From: Theobroma cacao | Lineage: Eukaryota; Streptophyta; Magnoliopsida; Malvales; Malvaceae | DNA: 64,000 bases | NCBI RefSeq assembly: GCF_000208745.1 | Contig: NC_030858.1 | Location: 1,949,728 to 2,013,727, forward strand | Reading direction: 5' to 3' | Part shown: positions 1-11,500 of the stretch, one piece after another | Layout of the letters: each line of letters begins with the position of its first letter | How positions within the stretch are numbered: the first letter of the stretch is position 1 | Position numbers and translations under genes: made by a program | The notes under the pieces: model-generated | What the model was told of the DNA's origin: nothing | What the model saw: only the letters and a program-made list of their open reading frames with translations | Databases searched by the model: none

Positions 1-1140
1 CTGTATTTTCAGTGAAATGTAGGGGTCATTGTTGCTCTGGGATGCATATCCTTTTCCAGAAAGAAAAGCAACATTTGGATCATCATGGACTTGAGTCTCG
101 GTGGCTGCTTAACGGTAAAGAAATGGTGATGCGTTAACATATACCGGCTTTCCCTTGTGTCCTGTGTTCACAGATACTCCTCTACCTTTGCCACCCACAT
201 TTACGAAGGTGCCACCCCCTGGCTTTCCAGTGTTCACTCCAACTCCTTGGCCTCCAACATTCACATGGGTGCCACCTCCTGGCTTTCGTTTACCGGTGTT
301 CACACTTACTCCACCTTTTCCAACGTTCACAGCCGTGCCCCCAGGCTTCTCTTTTCCTGTATTGACGTTTGCACTGCCACCCCCTACGTTGAAAGAGGTA
401 CCTTTGTTCTCCATGAAGTCTGCAAATATACCAACATGTGCTAGGAGAGCTCAGATGATTTCTTAATTGTACTATGATATGCTCATGAATGCAGCAGTTT
501 ACATAAGTTTTTTCATGATAAGTTGATACATACAGAACATATACTCCATTCTTTTTCCCAAAAAAGTTGCAAAACAGAACATATTTTTGTTCGTACTCTT
601 ACATTAAATTGCAAAAAACATAATATATTTTAGCACTTCACATTTGAACTTTTTGCTGCAGAGATTACCAGCCTGCTTCCCTGATTGCATGATTGTGTGA
701 TCTGTTAAGAGTATTAAGCCAATCCTATAGGGAAAAGAAAGATGCGATCTTCCTAAGTCCTCACTTCCCTGAACCTCTCAAGGTAAGAGTTTTTTCTCAA
801 AAAACCATGGCGGTGGGGGCATAAAACTATTACAGTAGCTGCTTCCTTTTGGTCAGTAAAAATGATTTAGGAAAATGAATCCTTGGGTATTAAGCACTCA
901 CCAGGATGTAGCATAACTTTGACAGCCTTCGGCATTGGAGTATTTGGCAGCACATAGTTCCAACAGTGCCCAGGTGATAAAACAGCATGGCTTGCCACCA
1001 CCGCTAGCTGCGACAGTTAGTTCAAATCTAACCTCATTAGTTCTGGCACCCTTCAACGACAAGTAATGCACATCAAAATCCACTTCAAAGACAAAACTTA
1101 CAGCTATAAAAGCAAGAACCGGGGAGAGATGAAACTCCAT
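1..1140 (-). pseudogene. RD22-like BURP gene, decayed tandem copy, cut by window edge
   Basis: Seen: the exon layout matches the intact neighbour at 5747-7334. Exon 1 is 1102-1140 (signal peptide MEFHLSPVLAFIA), exon 2 is 902-1007 (ends in LPNTPMPKAVKVMLHP) and exon 3 starts at 419. Exon 3 carries four glycine-rich TxV-type repeats (GTSFNV, GTAVNV, GTHVNV, GTFVNV) and then stops at a TAA at 109-111, where the intact copy has a Tyr codon (TAT). Further on, relative to the intact copy, two bases are missing after position 68 and one G is added within 22-25. The BURP domain would therefore be out of frame even if the stop were bypassed. Known: BURP proteins need the C-terminal Cys-His domain. 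Inferred: this is a pseudogene; at most it could encode a short secreted Gly/Val-rich peptide. The rest of the BURP domain lies outside the window. Confidence 0.88.
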
Positions 1141-1246
1141 AGAGAACCGAGTGTAAGCAATAGAAAGAACTCAAGAAGAGCAAGACAAAGAGAAAAGAGA
1201 CTCTAAAACTTAGGGTTGCATGGAAAAAGAGATAAGTATGCTCCAA

Positions 1247-1253
1247 ATTTATA
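1247..1253 (-). promoter_or_regulatory. TATA box of the BURP pseudogene
   Basis: TATAAAT on the minus strand, 107-113 bases upstream of the pseudogene ATG, at the position matching the TATA box of the intact copy. The promoter is conserved although the reading frame is broken, so transcription is possible. Confidence 0.5.
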
Positions 1254-1661
1254 AAAAGTGTTCGAGGACCATTAGACCAAGTACTTAGGAACAACAGTCC
1301 AACAGTATTTTTCGACTGAAATAATGTCTCAACTGCCACTGGTTTCACCTAAATGCAATTTGTGTCATGTGGGCTTAGGCTGAGTGAGACGGGGAACGGT
1401 GGTGTGTTCAATTTGCATTCGCGAACATAATTGATTGGGCCATGGGTCACCAATGATGCCTTCAATTTGGACGAGTTAGCAGGCTCAACAAGAATCTGTT
1501 TTAATTTTTGTAGACTTTTTTTTGAAGTTCACTACACTAACAAGTACCCAGTTTTATGAGGATTGAATATGTGTTCTTACCAGGTAATTCCCAAATTTAG
1601 CATGGGTTTTGGCCTTTCTACATGTTTTCACTATGACAATGAACAATAATTATAACATTTT

Positions 1662-1886
1662 GGAGTTTTTCATTCCAGTTACATCATTGTCTTTAGTAAA
1701 AATTTTTGGGGTGGGAGATTGACAGGATTGTGTTCAGCAGTTGCCCATCAGTAGAACGTATTTACGATATAACATCTGCGAGTTTTTCATCTCGTTGCAT
1801 CATGGTCTTTAGGAAAAATTTTTGGAGGTGGCAGATTGACAGGATTGTGTTCGGTAGTTGCCCATACGTACTACGTGTTTATGATA
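1662..1886. repeat. About 117-bp imperfect direct duplication
   Basis: Two copies of a block containing AGATTGACAGGATTGTGTTC (near 1718 and 1835), a GTCTTTAG-AAAAATTTTTGG core and a GTTGCCCAT core. The matching flank of the right BURP copy (about 7850-7965) has only one unit, so the unit was gained here or lost there after the segmental duplication. Confidence 0.7.
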
Positions 1887-2179
1887 ATTGTTTGGGAGAT
1901 GTCAGATGAAATAAGAGCCACCGGATGTGAAATACATGAATGTTAATACAGTGTGTGAAAGCTATGTGCATGTGAAAGTGCATTGAAAGATAATTCAACT
2001 AGCATATAAGATTTGGGATGCCACCTCCAAATTAGGAGCTGGATTTAAGAGGATTGCTTGCCTAGAAAATGTTTAAAGCACCTAACAACACCCCAACCTG
2101 TAGAGTCCTAACTCCTAATCTGATAAGATTACTACAAGTATTTTATCTGTGAATATTTATGAAATTATATATTATAAAA

Positions 2180-3535
2180 TAAAAAGTAAAACACCTAAAC
2201 CTTTTAAGTTCTCATCATAATTCAATTTTTCATTAAGATTGAAAATGAATAACCTGTTTCAAAAATATATATTCCATCGGATTCATAAAGTTTGTCGTTA
2301 TCGATGTGACATTAATTTAATACTTTTATTTACTGTTCATCTCGTCTCATGACACATGAATGCTCTGCTCTGTCAAACCCCCAAACCTCCGTTTCTCCAA
2401 ATGCTAATCCTCCCCTTAAAACACTACTTTCATGAACAATTTTCTTAGCCGATTCCAATTAGAAAACACAAAAGGATCTGTACACAAAAAGAAAACACCA
2501 GGTGCTGTCTTTTCGCAGCAGCTCTTTTAAACCTGTCTATGCACCCGTTCCAAAGACCACCAACTCGGCGACCAGCATCAATCCCCATCCTCACAGAAAA
2601 CCAGCCAGCAAAACAAAATTTCTCTTTAACTCACAATCAGAAGTTACAAATCAACTTCAAAAGTGGATAATTGATTGCATTGAAGAAGTTCATTTTAGTC
2701 TTGGACATGGCTAGAGAGTGACATGTGGGAGGCTAGGTGTCAATCTGCTAAGCTGTTGCAGATTTCAATGGCTTTCAATAGGTTTTTTTTTTTACCTTTG
2801 TGGCAGATGTGCAGGCAAACCCTTTAGGACATGACCCCCATCAAGTGCCAAGAAAAGAGTTGCATATACAAATCCCAGAGATCATAGAGTCGTCCAGCCA
2901 CAACCAAATTTCCATTTAGTATACAACCAAACAAAAACCACAGCTATCCAACTCCCTGTCCTTGGCAGCTCAAGCTCATAAAAGTTACCAGCGGTTAACA
3001 CCATCACTGTCCTTAGCAGATTTCAATAGCTATGTGGCATAAAAGATAAAGCATTTTCTGCAGATGAAATGGTAAGAGGTTTCTGGAAGGATATTCCAAG
3101 ACTAACCTTATTGGAGTGCTCTAGACTTCTCGTTAGGTATAATTTTTCAATTTAATTTTATGAGCAAAAAGAAGAAAAATTGGCTAAGAGAAGTCGGCTA
3201 AAGCTGTCAGGACTTCAACCAAGGAGAAGCGAAGGGAAGGGAAGGGAAGGGAAAGCCAAGGAAAGGAAATGCCATGAGAGGGGAGAAAAAAGGTAAGACT
3301 TTCGAAGAGAAGAAACGGATCTAGAGAGAAAGAGTTCAAGGAGAAGAAACGGTTTTAGAGAGAGGAAGAAACTAAGACCAAAAACCTGCGGTGATTCCGG
3401 CTCAGGTGTTTTTATTTTGATAGGCATTTTAGTCTCTTTCTAAAGTCTGTTAACAGCGTTATTAATGGACTCAGATTGAATTATAGTTAAAATTTAAAAA
3501 GGTTTGGTAATTTACCGTAAAATAAATCGTTCAAT
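2180..3535. other. 1.35-kb segment present only in the left duplication copy
   Basis: The right copy passes directly from an AT-rich ATTATATATTATAAAA tract (about 8190) to the block at 8229, whereas the left copy holds 1.35 kb between the same two points. I see no convincing open frame, terminal inverted repeat or target-site duplication. A (GGGAA)n-like purine tract lies at about 3233-3256. It could be an insertion here (non-autonomous element) or a deletion in the right copy. Confidence 0.55.
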
Positions 3536-3814
3536 GAATCTATCCCCACCGAATGAAAAGCCGTGCACCGCCCTTGCACTTTAGGCCATACGCTCGTGTC
3601 ATGGAGATTGGAAGGTAGAGGTTAGAACTTGGAAGCCATTTTTCTCCTTTTCTTTTTGATTAGTCTCTGCTTTTTCTTCTAGGCCTGGAGGCTAGAAGAA
3701 GCCTAGAGCCTAAACTCAAAACCTTAATTTACATGTTTTTTGGGAAGTCGTTTGGACCATTTAGGTTCTTTTGGATTCTGTCTGTGACCCAACAAATCTA
3801 ACTTTCCATGCTGC

Positions 3815-4705
3815 CGTAGTCTGAGCTTTCAGCCTCTGAAAGAAATCTATCCAATTGTTCCTTTTGGAGTACATGTGTGCACGACCAGTCAGGGGTTAAG
3901 CTTGTGTTTGCTTAACCCCTCAAACCATGGCACATAAAAGACTAGATCCTAGGTTCACTAGTACAACCACGATAGCAGCCAGGATAGTTGTTACCTCCTG
4001 TAGGAATAGTATATTTTGATCCACTGTCAGATGGGCCATTGCTGAAGAACTTAGTTCCATCCAGCAAACCCACAGCAATAGTTCAAAAGTGGTGACCTAA
4101 TGACTGCTCACAATTTTGAGTACAAGGAATTAGAACGCTTTACATCTCATTACATCTGTTTTCTTCATGCACCTAAACATTGCAGTCCATACATTTACGA
4201 TTAATGCTTTGATTTGAAATTTTTTTGTTGCCTTTTCAGTATTTTGATTGAATTAAACGGTTAAATTAACTAGCTTTGTCCTTTTGTCCTCTCATAGATC
4301 TTGAAGGCTGAATTGATTGCAAATGTGCTGAACTTCTGATAGTTAATGGTGATGAATATAAAAAGGAAAAAAAACTGTCAGAAAGATTAAGAAAAAATTG
4401 GAAGACATGTTTGCATTAGTCAGTTAGTTCTGATGAAATCATAAATTTTCTAATGGTAAAAGATGAAGAGAAAATTTTAAGGGAAACTTAGTGTAATAGA
4501 CTCTAATGCACCAGGGCCTTTTCCCTGTTATGATATGAGTGATTCTATGTTGAATTGCCACTCTAATAGTAACCTTGATTGCTTGGTTGATACTTACACT
4601 TGAGGGATCAGAATGGTTTACATTACTTCTGTAGCTTGAATTAAATGTTTATTGACATGCATCATCAGAGGACATCTTTTATTTTCACCTCATATTTATC
4701 TTACT
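3815..4705. other. Gene-free spacer between BURP copies
   Basis: AT-rich DNA with short, unconvincing open frames. No gene, RNA or regulatory element recognised. It lies outside the part shared by the two duplication copies. Confidence 0.5.
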
Positions 4706-5118
4706 CACTGTCGTAACTTTCATGTCAGTGTGCTGTTAACCTTGAAAGAACCTTTACGCATGGAATGAATTGAAGGTGCTTTTTCACTTGGGCTACTTCA
4801 ACAAAACAAATTTATGTGATGGTGCTGCTTTGCTGTCAGGTATGACCACATTTCATTGCTGACATTTCTGGCCCTTTCTTGCTAGTTTTGAGTCCCAGCA
4901 AACTTTGTGTTGTTGTCACTGTCGTAACTTTCATGTCAGTGTGCTGTTAACCTTGAAAGAAACCTTTAGGTGTGGAATGAATTGAAGGTGCTCTTTCACT
5001 TGGGCTACTTCAACAAACCAAATTTATGTGACGGTGCTGCTTCGCCGTCAGGTATGACCACATTCCATTGCTGACATTTCTGGCCCTTTCTTGCTAGTTT
5101 TGAGTCCCAGCAAACTTT
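4706..5118. repeat. About 200-bp tandem repeat, two copies
   Basis: Copy A is 4706-4906 and copy B 4917-5118, a period of 211. Both start CACTGTCGTAACTTTCATG and end near GAGTCCCAGCAAACTTT, with only scattered substitutions and one indel between them. Such high similarity suggests a recent local duplication. No coding potential seen. Confidence 0.9.
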
Positions 5119-5746
5119 CAGTATTTGTTATATATGTATGCATGTATGTATTTATGTTTTAATTTCTATCTGAGCCATGATTCTTCTTTAAATGTGGTTA
5201 TTTTCTAGCCTTCTAATCAGTGACTTTCAAGATTCATGAGGGTGAAAAATCTGCCATCCAATCCACCCCATCATCTTTATTACTTCATTACTTGCAACAT
5301 CCTGAGGCTTTCATGGCTAATCATTTGGGCAAATGTGTCTTTTGGATGCGTTGATTGTTTCCAGGAACCTAAGTGGCCCCTCTTTCTTTTCCCCATGAAT
5401 TTACCATCATTCACATGTCAATGATATATATCATTGTTATTGAATTGTCTTTTCATTTGGTTATTTGTTTTTAGTACCTTCTCAAGTGGTTTTCATCATG
5501 GGATAGAACTCTAATAGATTTACCACCAAACCGTTGTGATACAAAAAGTAACACCATTTTATCTATTACTGAGTACATGATTCATCATTCATTACAAAAG
5601 TGAACATATAGATTGTGGATAACTAAACCCGTGGGTTTGAGGTATATTATTATAGAACAAACTGGATATGGCTTTAAGCTGTTTTAATGCACACTATACT
5701 TAGTTGACTGATGAAATTAAAGGGTCTCAGTGTACTCTTCAGGCTT
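5119..5746. other. Gene-free stretch downstream of the BURP gene
   Basis: AT-rich. It should contain the 3' untranslated region of the minus-strand BURP gene just left of 5747. No other feature recognised. Confidence 0.5.
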
Positions 5747-7334
5747 TTACTTGGGGATCCAAACAATGTGATCCTGAGGAAGGAAATGGCAGATAGGAAT
5801 GGTTCCTGGCTCAACTTTAAGGACTTGGAAAGCCAAATGCTTTGGGTTCCATGCTGATGTATCTGTGTGGCAGATTGCTACTGCTTTGGCTTTTGTCCCG
5901 TCAGCACCCTCCAAATGAACCATGTAAGCCCTTGTTGTTTCTGATTTGTGGCAATAGAAGACAGCATATGCATAATTCTGCTTATGGCACACTACAGATT
6001 TGTCACCTCCCATCTTCTGCACTCCAGCTGCTATTGTGTACTTCTGTTCGGGGGTTTGTTTTTGCACCTCTGTAGAGATTGCGTAAGCATTTTTCCCGAT
6101 CTTGGAAGTACTAAAGTCAATCATTGACTCTAGTGAGGTTGCACAATATTTGTCCTCTCCTTGAATTTGGGGCTGTTCACACTCCTTAATTGTGTTCTTC
6201 ATTATCTCAGCTTCCGCTGATCCAGGTTTCACTGAAAACTTGTTCAAAATTTCTGGCAACTTGTCAGATGAAAATGGTATCTTTTGGGCAATTTGGCGAG
6301 GTAAGAAAGTTGCCGTCTCTGTATTTTCAGTGAAATGCAGGGTCATTGTTGCTCTGGGATGCATATCCTTTTCCAGAAAGAAAAGAGCAACATTTGGATC
6401 ATCATGGACTTGAGTCTCGGTGGCTGCATAAATGTACTTAAATGGTGAGGCTTTAACATATACCGGCTTTCCCTTGTGTCCTGTGTTCACAGATACTCCT
6501 CCACCTTTGCCACCCACATTTACGGAGGTGCCACCACCTGGCTTTCCTTTTCCTGTATTGACGTTTACACCACCTCCCCCTACATTGACAGAGGTACCTT
6601 TGTTCTCCATGAAGTCTGCAAATATACCAACATGTGCTAGGAGAGCTTAGATGATTCTTAATAGTACTATGACATGCTCATGAATGCAGCAGTTTACTTA
6701 AGTTTTTTCATGATAAGTTGATACATACAGAACATATATTCCATTCCTTTTCCTGAAAAAATTGCAACACGGAACATATTTTTGTTCATACTCTCATATT
6801 AAATTCAAGAAAACATAATATATTTTAGCACTTTACATTTGAACTTTTTGATACACAGATTAACAGCCTGCTTCACTGATTACATGATTGTGTGCTCTGT
6901 TAGACTATTAAGCCAATCCTATAGGGAAAAGAAAGGTGTGATACTTCTTAAGTCCTCACTTCCCTGAACCTCTCAAGGTAAGAGTTTTTTCTCATAAACC
7001 ATGGTGGTGGGGGCACAAAACTATTGCAGTAGCTGCTTCCTTTTGGTCAGTAAAAATGACTTAAGAAAATGAATCCTTGGGTATTGAGCACTCACCAGGA
7101 TGTAGCAAAACTTTGACGGCCTTCGGCATTGGAGTATTTGGCAGCACATAGTTCCAATATTGCTCAGGTGATAAAGCAGCATGGCTTACCACCACCGCTA
7201 GCTGCAACAGTAAGTTCAAATCAAACCTCATTAGTTCTGGCACTCTTAAACAACAAGTAATTCACATCCAAATCCACTTCAAAGACAAAACTTACAGCCA
7301 GAAAAGCAAGAACCGGGGAGAGATTAAATTCCAT
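5747..7334 (-). CDS. BURP-domain protein, RD22-like
   Basis: Exons (minus strand): 7296-7334, 7096-7201, 5747-6615, giving 337 aa with both introns GT-AG and in phase. Seen in order: a hydrophobic signal peptide split by intron 1 (MEFNLSPVLAFLA then LAVVVSHAA); a conserved N-terminal segment with YWNYVLPNTPMPKAVK; two Gly/Val-rich TxV repeats (about residues 51-100); and a complete BURP domain from about residue 125. The domain carries CH-x10-CH and two further CH motifs, ending ICHFLP near the C terminus. Known: RD22 is a secreted, drought- and ABA-responsive BURP protein; the family acts in or near the cell wall and its exact biochemistry is not settled. Arabidopsis RD22 is 392 aa and has more TxV repeats, so this protein is short in that region. 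Its neighbour is the decayed copy at 1-1140. Confidence 0.93.
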
Positions 7335-8514
7335 AGAGAACCGAGTGTATGCAATAGCAAGACCTCAAGAAGAGCAAGACAGAGAGAAAAAGAGACTATG
7401 AAACCTACGATTACATGGAAAGAAGAGCTAAGTATGCTCCTAATTTATAAGAGGTGTTCTAAGACCAAGTACTTAGGAACAACAGTCCAACAGTAGTATT
7501 CAACCGAAATAGTGTCTCCTCAACTGCCACTGGTTTCACTTAAATGCAGTCTGTGTCATATGGGCTTCGGTGGAGAGAGACGGGGAACGGTGTGTTCAAT
7601 TTGCTTTGGCTAACATAATTGATTGGGCCATTGTCTCACCAGCGATGGCTTTAATTTGGACGAAATAGCAGTCTCAACAAGAATCTGTTTTAATTCTTGT
7701 GGACTTTCATTGACATTTACTAAACTAACAACTACCCAAATTTATGAGGGTTGAGTTTGCGTTCTTATCTGGTATTTCGCTAATTGAGCATGGGTTTTGG
7801 CCTTTTCTAAATGGGTTCGTTTAGCAATAATTGTATTACATTTGGGAGAGTTTCACATTCTAGTAAGATCATTGTCTTTAGGAAAATTTTGTGGAGTGGC
7901 AGATTGACAGGATTGTTGTCAGTAGTTGCCCATCAATGCTAGTATTTATGAAAATTGTTTGGGAGATATTAGATGAAACATGAGCCACCCGATGTGAAAT
8001 ACGTGAATTGTATGCGAAAATGCATTGGAAGATAATTCAACATGCATTTATGATCTGGGCTGCCACCTCAAATTTGGGAACTGAATTTAAGAGGATTGCC
8101 TACTTAGAAAATGTTTATAGCACCTGACAACACCCTAACCTATAGTCCTAACTCCTAATCAGATAAGATTACAACAAGTATTTCATCTGTGATATTATAT
8201 ATTATAAAAATATATTCTTTAAATAATATATCCCCACCGAATGAAAAGCCGTGCACCGCCCTTGCACTTGAGACCATACACGCTCGTGTCATGGAGACTG
8301 GAAGTTAGAGGTTAGAACTTGGAAGCCATTTTTCTCCTTTTCTTTATGATCAGTCTCTGGTTTTTATTCTAGGCCTCGAGGCTAGAAGAAGCTGGAAGAA
8401 GCCTACAGCCGAAACTAAAACCTTAATTTACATGTTTTTTAGAAAGTGGTTTGGACCATTTAGGTTCTTTTGAATTCTGTCTGTGACCCAACAAATCTAA
8501 CTTTCCATGCTGCC
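6319..8514. repeat. Segmental tandem duplication, right copy
   Basis: Partner of 1-3814. It contains most of the intact BURP gene (the left copy is cut by the window edge at the base matching 6319), its promoter and about 1.1 kb of upstream flank, but not the 1.35-kb segment found in the left copy. The 7335-8514 part holds no gene other than this flank. Confidence 0.85.
7443..7449 (-). promoter_or_regulatory. TATA box of the BURP gene
   Basis: TATAAAT on the minus strand, 109-115 bases upstream of the ATG at 7334, matching the position in the duplicate copy. This implies a leader of roughly 80 bases. Confidence 0.55.
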
Positions 8515-11500
8515 TGAACCCATAGTTCGTAGACACAAAACTGGGCCTGAAAAACCCAACCAAGTTTCGGTAGATAGGTTGTAAATTAAAGAGAAATGCG
8601 GAATTCAAAACCTACTAGCTATGTGATTATAGGATTTTTGAGCTGAATGTCAAAAGGCCTATGACAACTATTTTAATGGTGAAATTTGTATTACAAATTA
8701 ATAACGAGGCTTTAAGATCAAAACCCAATCTTTGTAGCCTTTTGTTTAGGTCGGTAGAAGTGTCAAAGAGGGGGGGCCAGTTTTAGCCTCCTAGGTTCTT
8801 TGTTTTTAGTCTCTATGCTTTGTCCAGCATCTAACCTAAAATCTAAGTTAAGCAAAGCTTTTGAAGTTTCTTGCATGTGATTATGTGCCTAAAACAACAA
8901 AAGTTCAACCCTAAAACCAAAATGAACATGTGGCTTGAACTTTGAAGGCCATGCATGGTTGGCCGTCCATTTAAATTTTGGGAGGGAAGAAAGGTTTGGC
9001 AATGGCCTTGCCTTTCTTTCTTTTTTTAACACCTATATGAACCCACATTCAATCCTATCTCTTCGGTGGGCTAAGCGCACTATCTTCATTTTTTCATCTT
9101 TCTCACATGTAAGCCAATTTAGGTGTGTCTAAAAACCTCCTTTTTTCCCACTAATAATCTGTCTTTTTATTTTTAGTCTTTAATTAAGACCCTGTTTGTT
9201 TGCATCAGCAATTGCTCTGGGTGGGGATTTGTGTCATCCACTCATTAAAAGAATTTCTTCTTGTGATATTAGCACTGCAATTTTGGTGATCAAGTTATCA
9301 AGTCAATCTTGTTGGGATATATTTCTTGGCAAACCAACATTGGTGGGGCGGTTTTTGAAGAATGCCCCAATTTTGTTCTTTGTTGCCAGTAATAATCACT
9401 AGCACAAAGCAGTAAAATTCTTTCTATTGGAAAGAAAAATGATTAAAGCAACTTCATTGTGTATGTAAAAAAATGTTCATCTTAGGGACCAATTCTTTTG
9501 TTGTTTCTCCATGCATTTCTTCACCCCCCCACTTTCTTCAGTTGATGGAAACTCAATTCCCCAAATCAATCACTATCCATAGAGATATTGAAACCCTTTT
9601 TCTCCTTTTCCTAATACAACATATTACCACTATTTTCTTTCCTTTTTTTTTTCCCGTTATATCCCTCGTTTAATTCTTTCGATTTTGTACCTCTTTTAGA
9701 TATAACAATCCGAAGTTCGAATTTTAAAATTCGCAGCTCTGATGATTATAATGTTACTTATAAAATAAGTGTCGAACTTATATTTAATCTATTCTTTTTA
9801 TACATGAGGGAGTGTAAGGGTGTCCTTTCATTTATTTTTATTTAATAGAAAAATTTTAATCAAGTTTAGCATGTTAAGAGCTTCCAATTGGCCATACTAC
9901 TAAAGTTTGTGCAGAACCCATATCTCTTATATTTAGTATTGAGTAGTTTCACACCAATTTGACACTTAGACAAGCTTCTTGATACATAAGGGAAACTTGA
10001 TCCATCTTTAAATTAAGAATTAAGATAGTTCTAATATTTAACTTACCCTAAAGTTGTTTATTAGTTAATATTTTGATTTTTCTTGCTTGGAGTGGTGGCT
10101 TTTTGAAAGAATTAATAAAGTAAAAGAACAAATTCACAAAAAGGATGAGAGCAAAAAAAATTATGCTTAGCAAAAGCCAAGGTTCATGAACTATACAATC
10201 ACAATATTGCAACGATAATATTAAATGGGTTTTAATCTTTTCCACCCAAAAGGAAAAGGGAATTTCCCAATTTTAGAAAGAACAATAATGGGTAAAATAA
10301 GAATATTTAATTTTTTTTTCATTGTTTGATACAATTAATATTCTATATTTTTCTCCATTGCTAAGGTTCCCTATAAGTTTAATTGTCAAGAACAATAATG
10401 GGTAAAATATGATCCTTGAGCTAACTGTTCTTTGGATTGGGAATCTGTATGGTCTATTGAAAAAAGGGTAATAAATAATTTATTAATATACATATATTCC
10501 TAAAAAAAGGAATCTGCAAATTGGTTTGGACAAATATGCTTTAAATGATGGAGGCAAGGCAAGTCTCCACGACTGTCTAATCAAGCTTTGTGAAGTGATT
10601 AAAACCATAAACAGATACTCAGTCTCTTGGGGAAAAGAGATAAAAGCTTTGAAAGAGTGGAATATATGACCCACACAGATTCTATGTCTTATATAGTAAT
10701 ATAGTTGCCCTAGCAAGGCAGTGGAAGAAATGATTCTCATAAAGTTAAGATTTTTCTCTCCTCCCAAAAATTAAACCCATGGCCTATTGGGGAATTTCTT
10801 TGCTTACTTTGGGTTTTGTTTATTTAATCTGTTTTTCCTCTTCCCTTCTTTTTGTATTTTTTTTTTCTTTCTAACCCCTTTTTCTGTTCTCATATCAACA
10901 TGTCTTTATCAAATAGATACATCATATGTGCACAATGATTTCTGATGGAACCCAAAGTGTTTCTTCTGTGTTTGTTTAAAAAAAGGGCTTAAAAAGCTCA
11001 TATTTGAACTTCTTAAATAGGAGGGGGTGAGGGAGATTTGCAATCATATGAGGTGGGAAGAACCCATGGAGAAAAGCTTTCCATGTGGGCAAAGGTCCAC
11101 ATGGACAAATTCATCACCTAAATTTTTATTCTTTATCAAAGTATCTTTTCTCATCATCTACACACTTTCTTTTTTTTTTTTTTTTTTTTGCCCATAGAAA
11201 AATCGCATGCAATAGTATAGAAAAAAAAAATTAATGGAACCACAGAGAGAAAACCAATAACAAATAAATTTAATTACTAGTGATCATATTAATTGGTTAA
11301 TGGGTTCATTTCTTTTCCCATTGTTTAGCAACTAATGCAAGGTGTCCAGCATTTCAATGGAGGCTAGCTGCAGCTGCTGCATGCAAACAACCTAATTGGT
11401 AGATATTTTCCTCCTTTTTGCTTATAGGGTTCATAAAGAAAGCCTAATTATGTCAAAATATAATGCAATACATAACATGGGGTGTGTGATTGAGCAACCA

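Larger units (their letters stand above)
1..3814. repeat. Segmental tandem duplication, left copy (BURP gene plus upstream flank)
   Basis: Aligned by eye, this stretch matches 6319-8514 through the gene, its promoter and its upstream flank. It is interrupted by about 1.35 kb (about 2180-3535) that the right copy lacks. Similarity resumes at a block starting TATCCCCACCGAATG (3541 here, 8229 there) and ends after a shared CTTTCCATGCTGCC (3814 and 8514). The left end lies beyond the window. Confidence 0.85.

Noticed and set aside
155..466. Plus-strand Pro/Thr-rich open frames opposite the BURP repeats (also 6432-6650)
   Set aside because: They are the complement of the Gly/Val-rich TxV repeats; the minus-strand gene explains them, with correct exons and family motifs.
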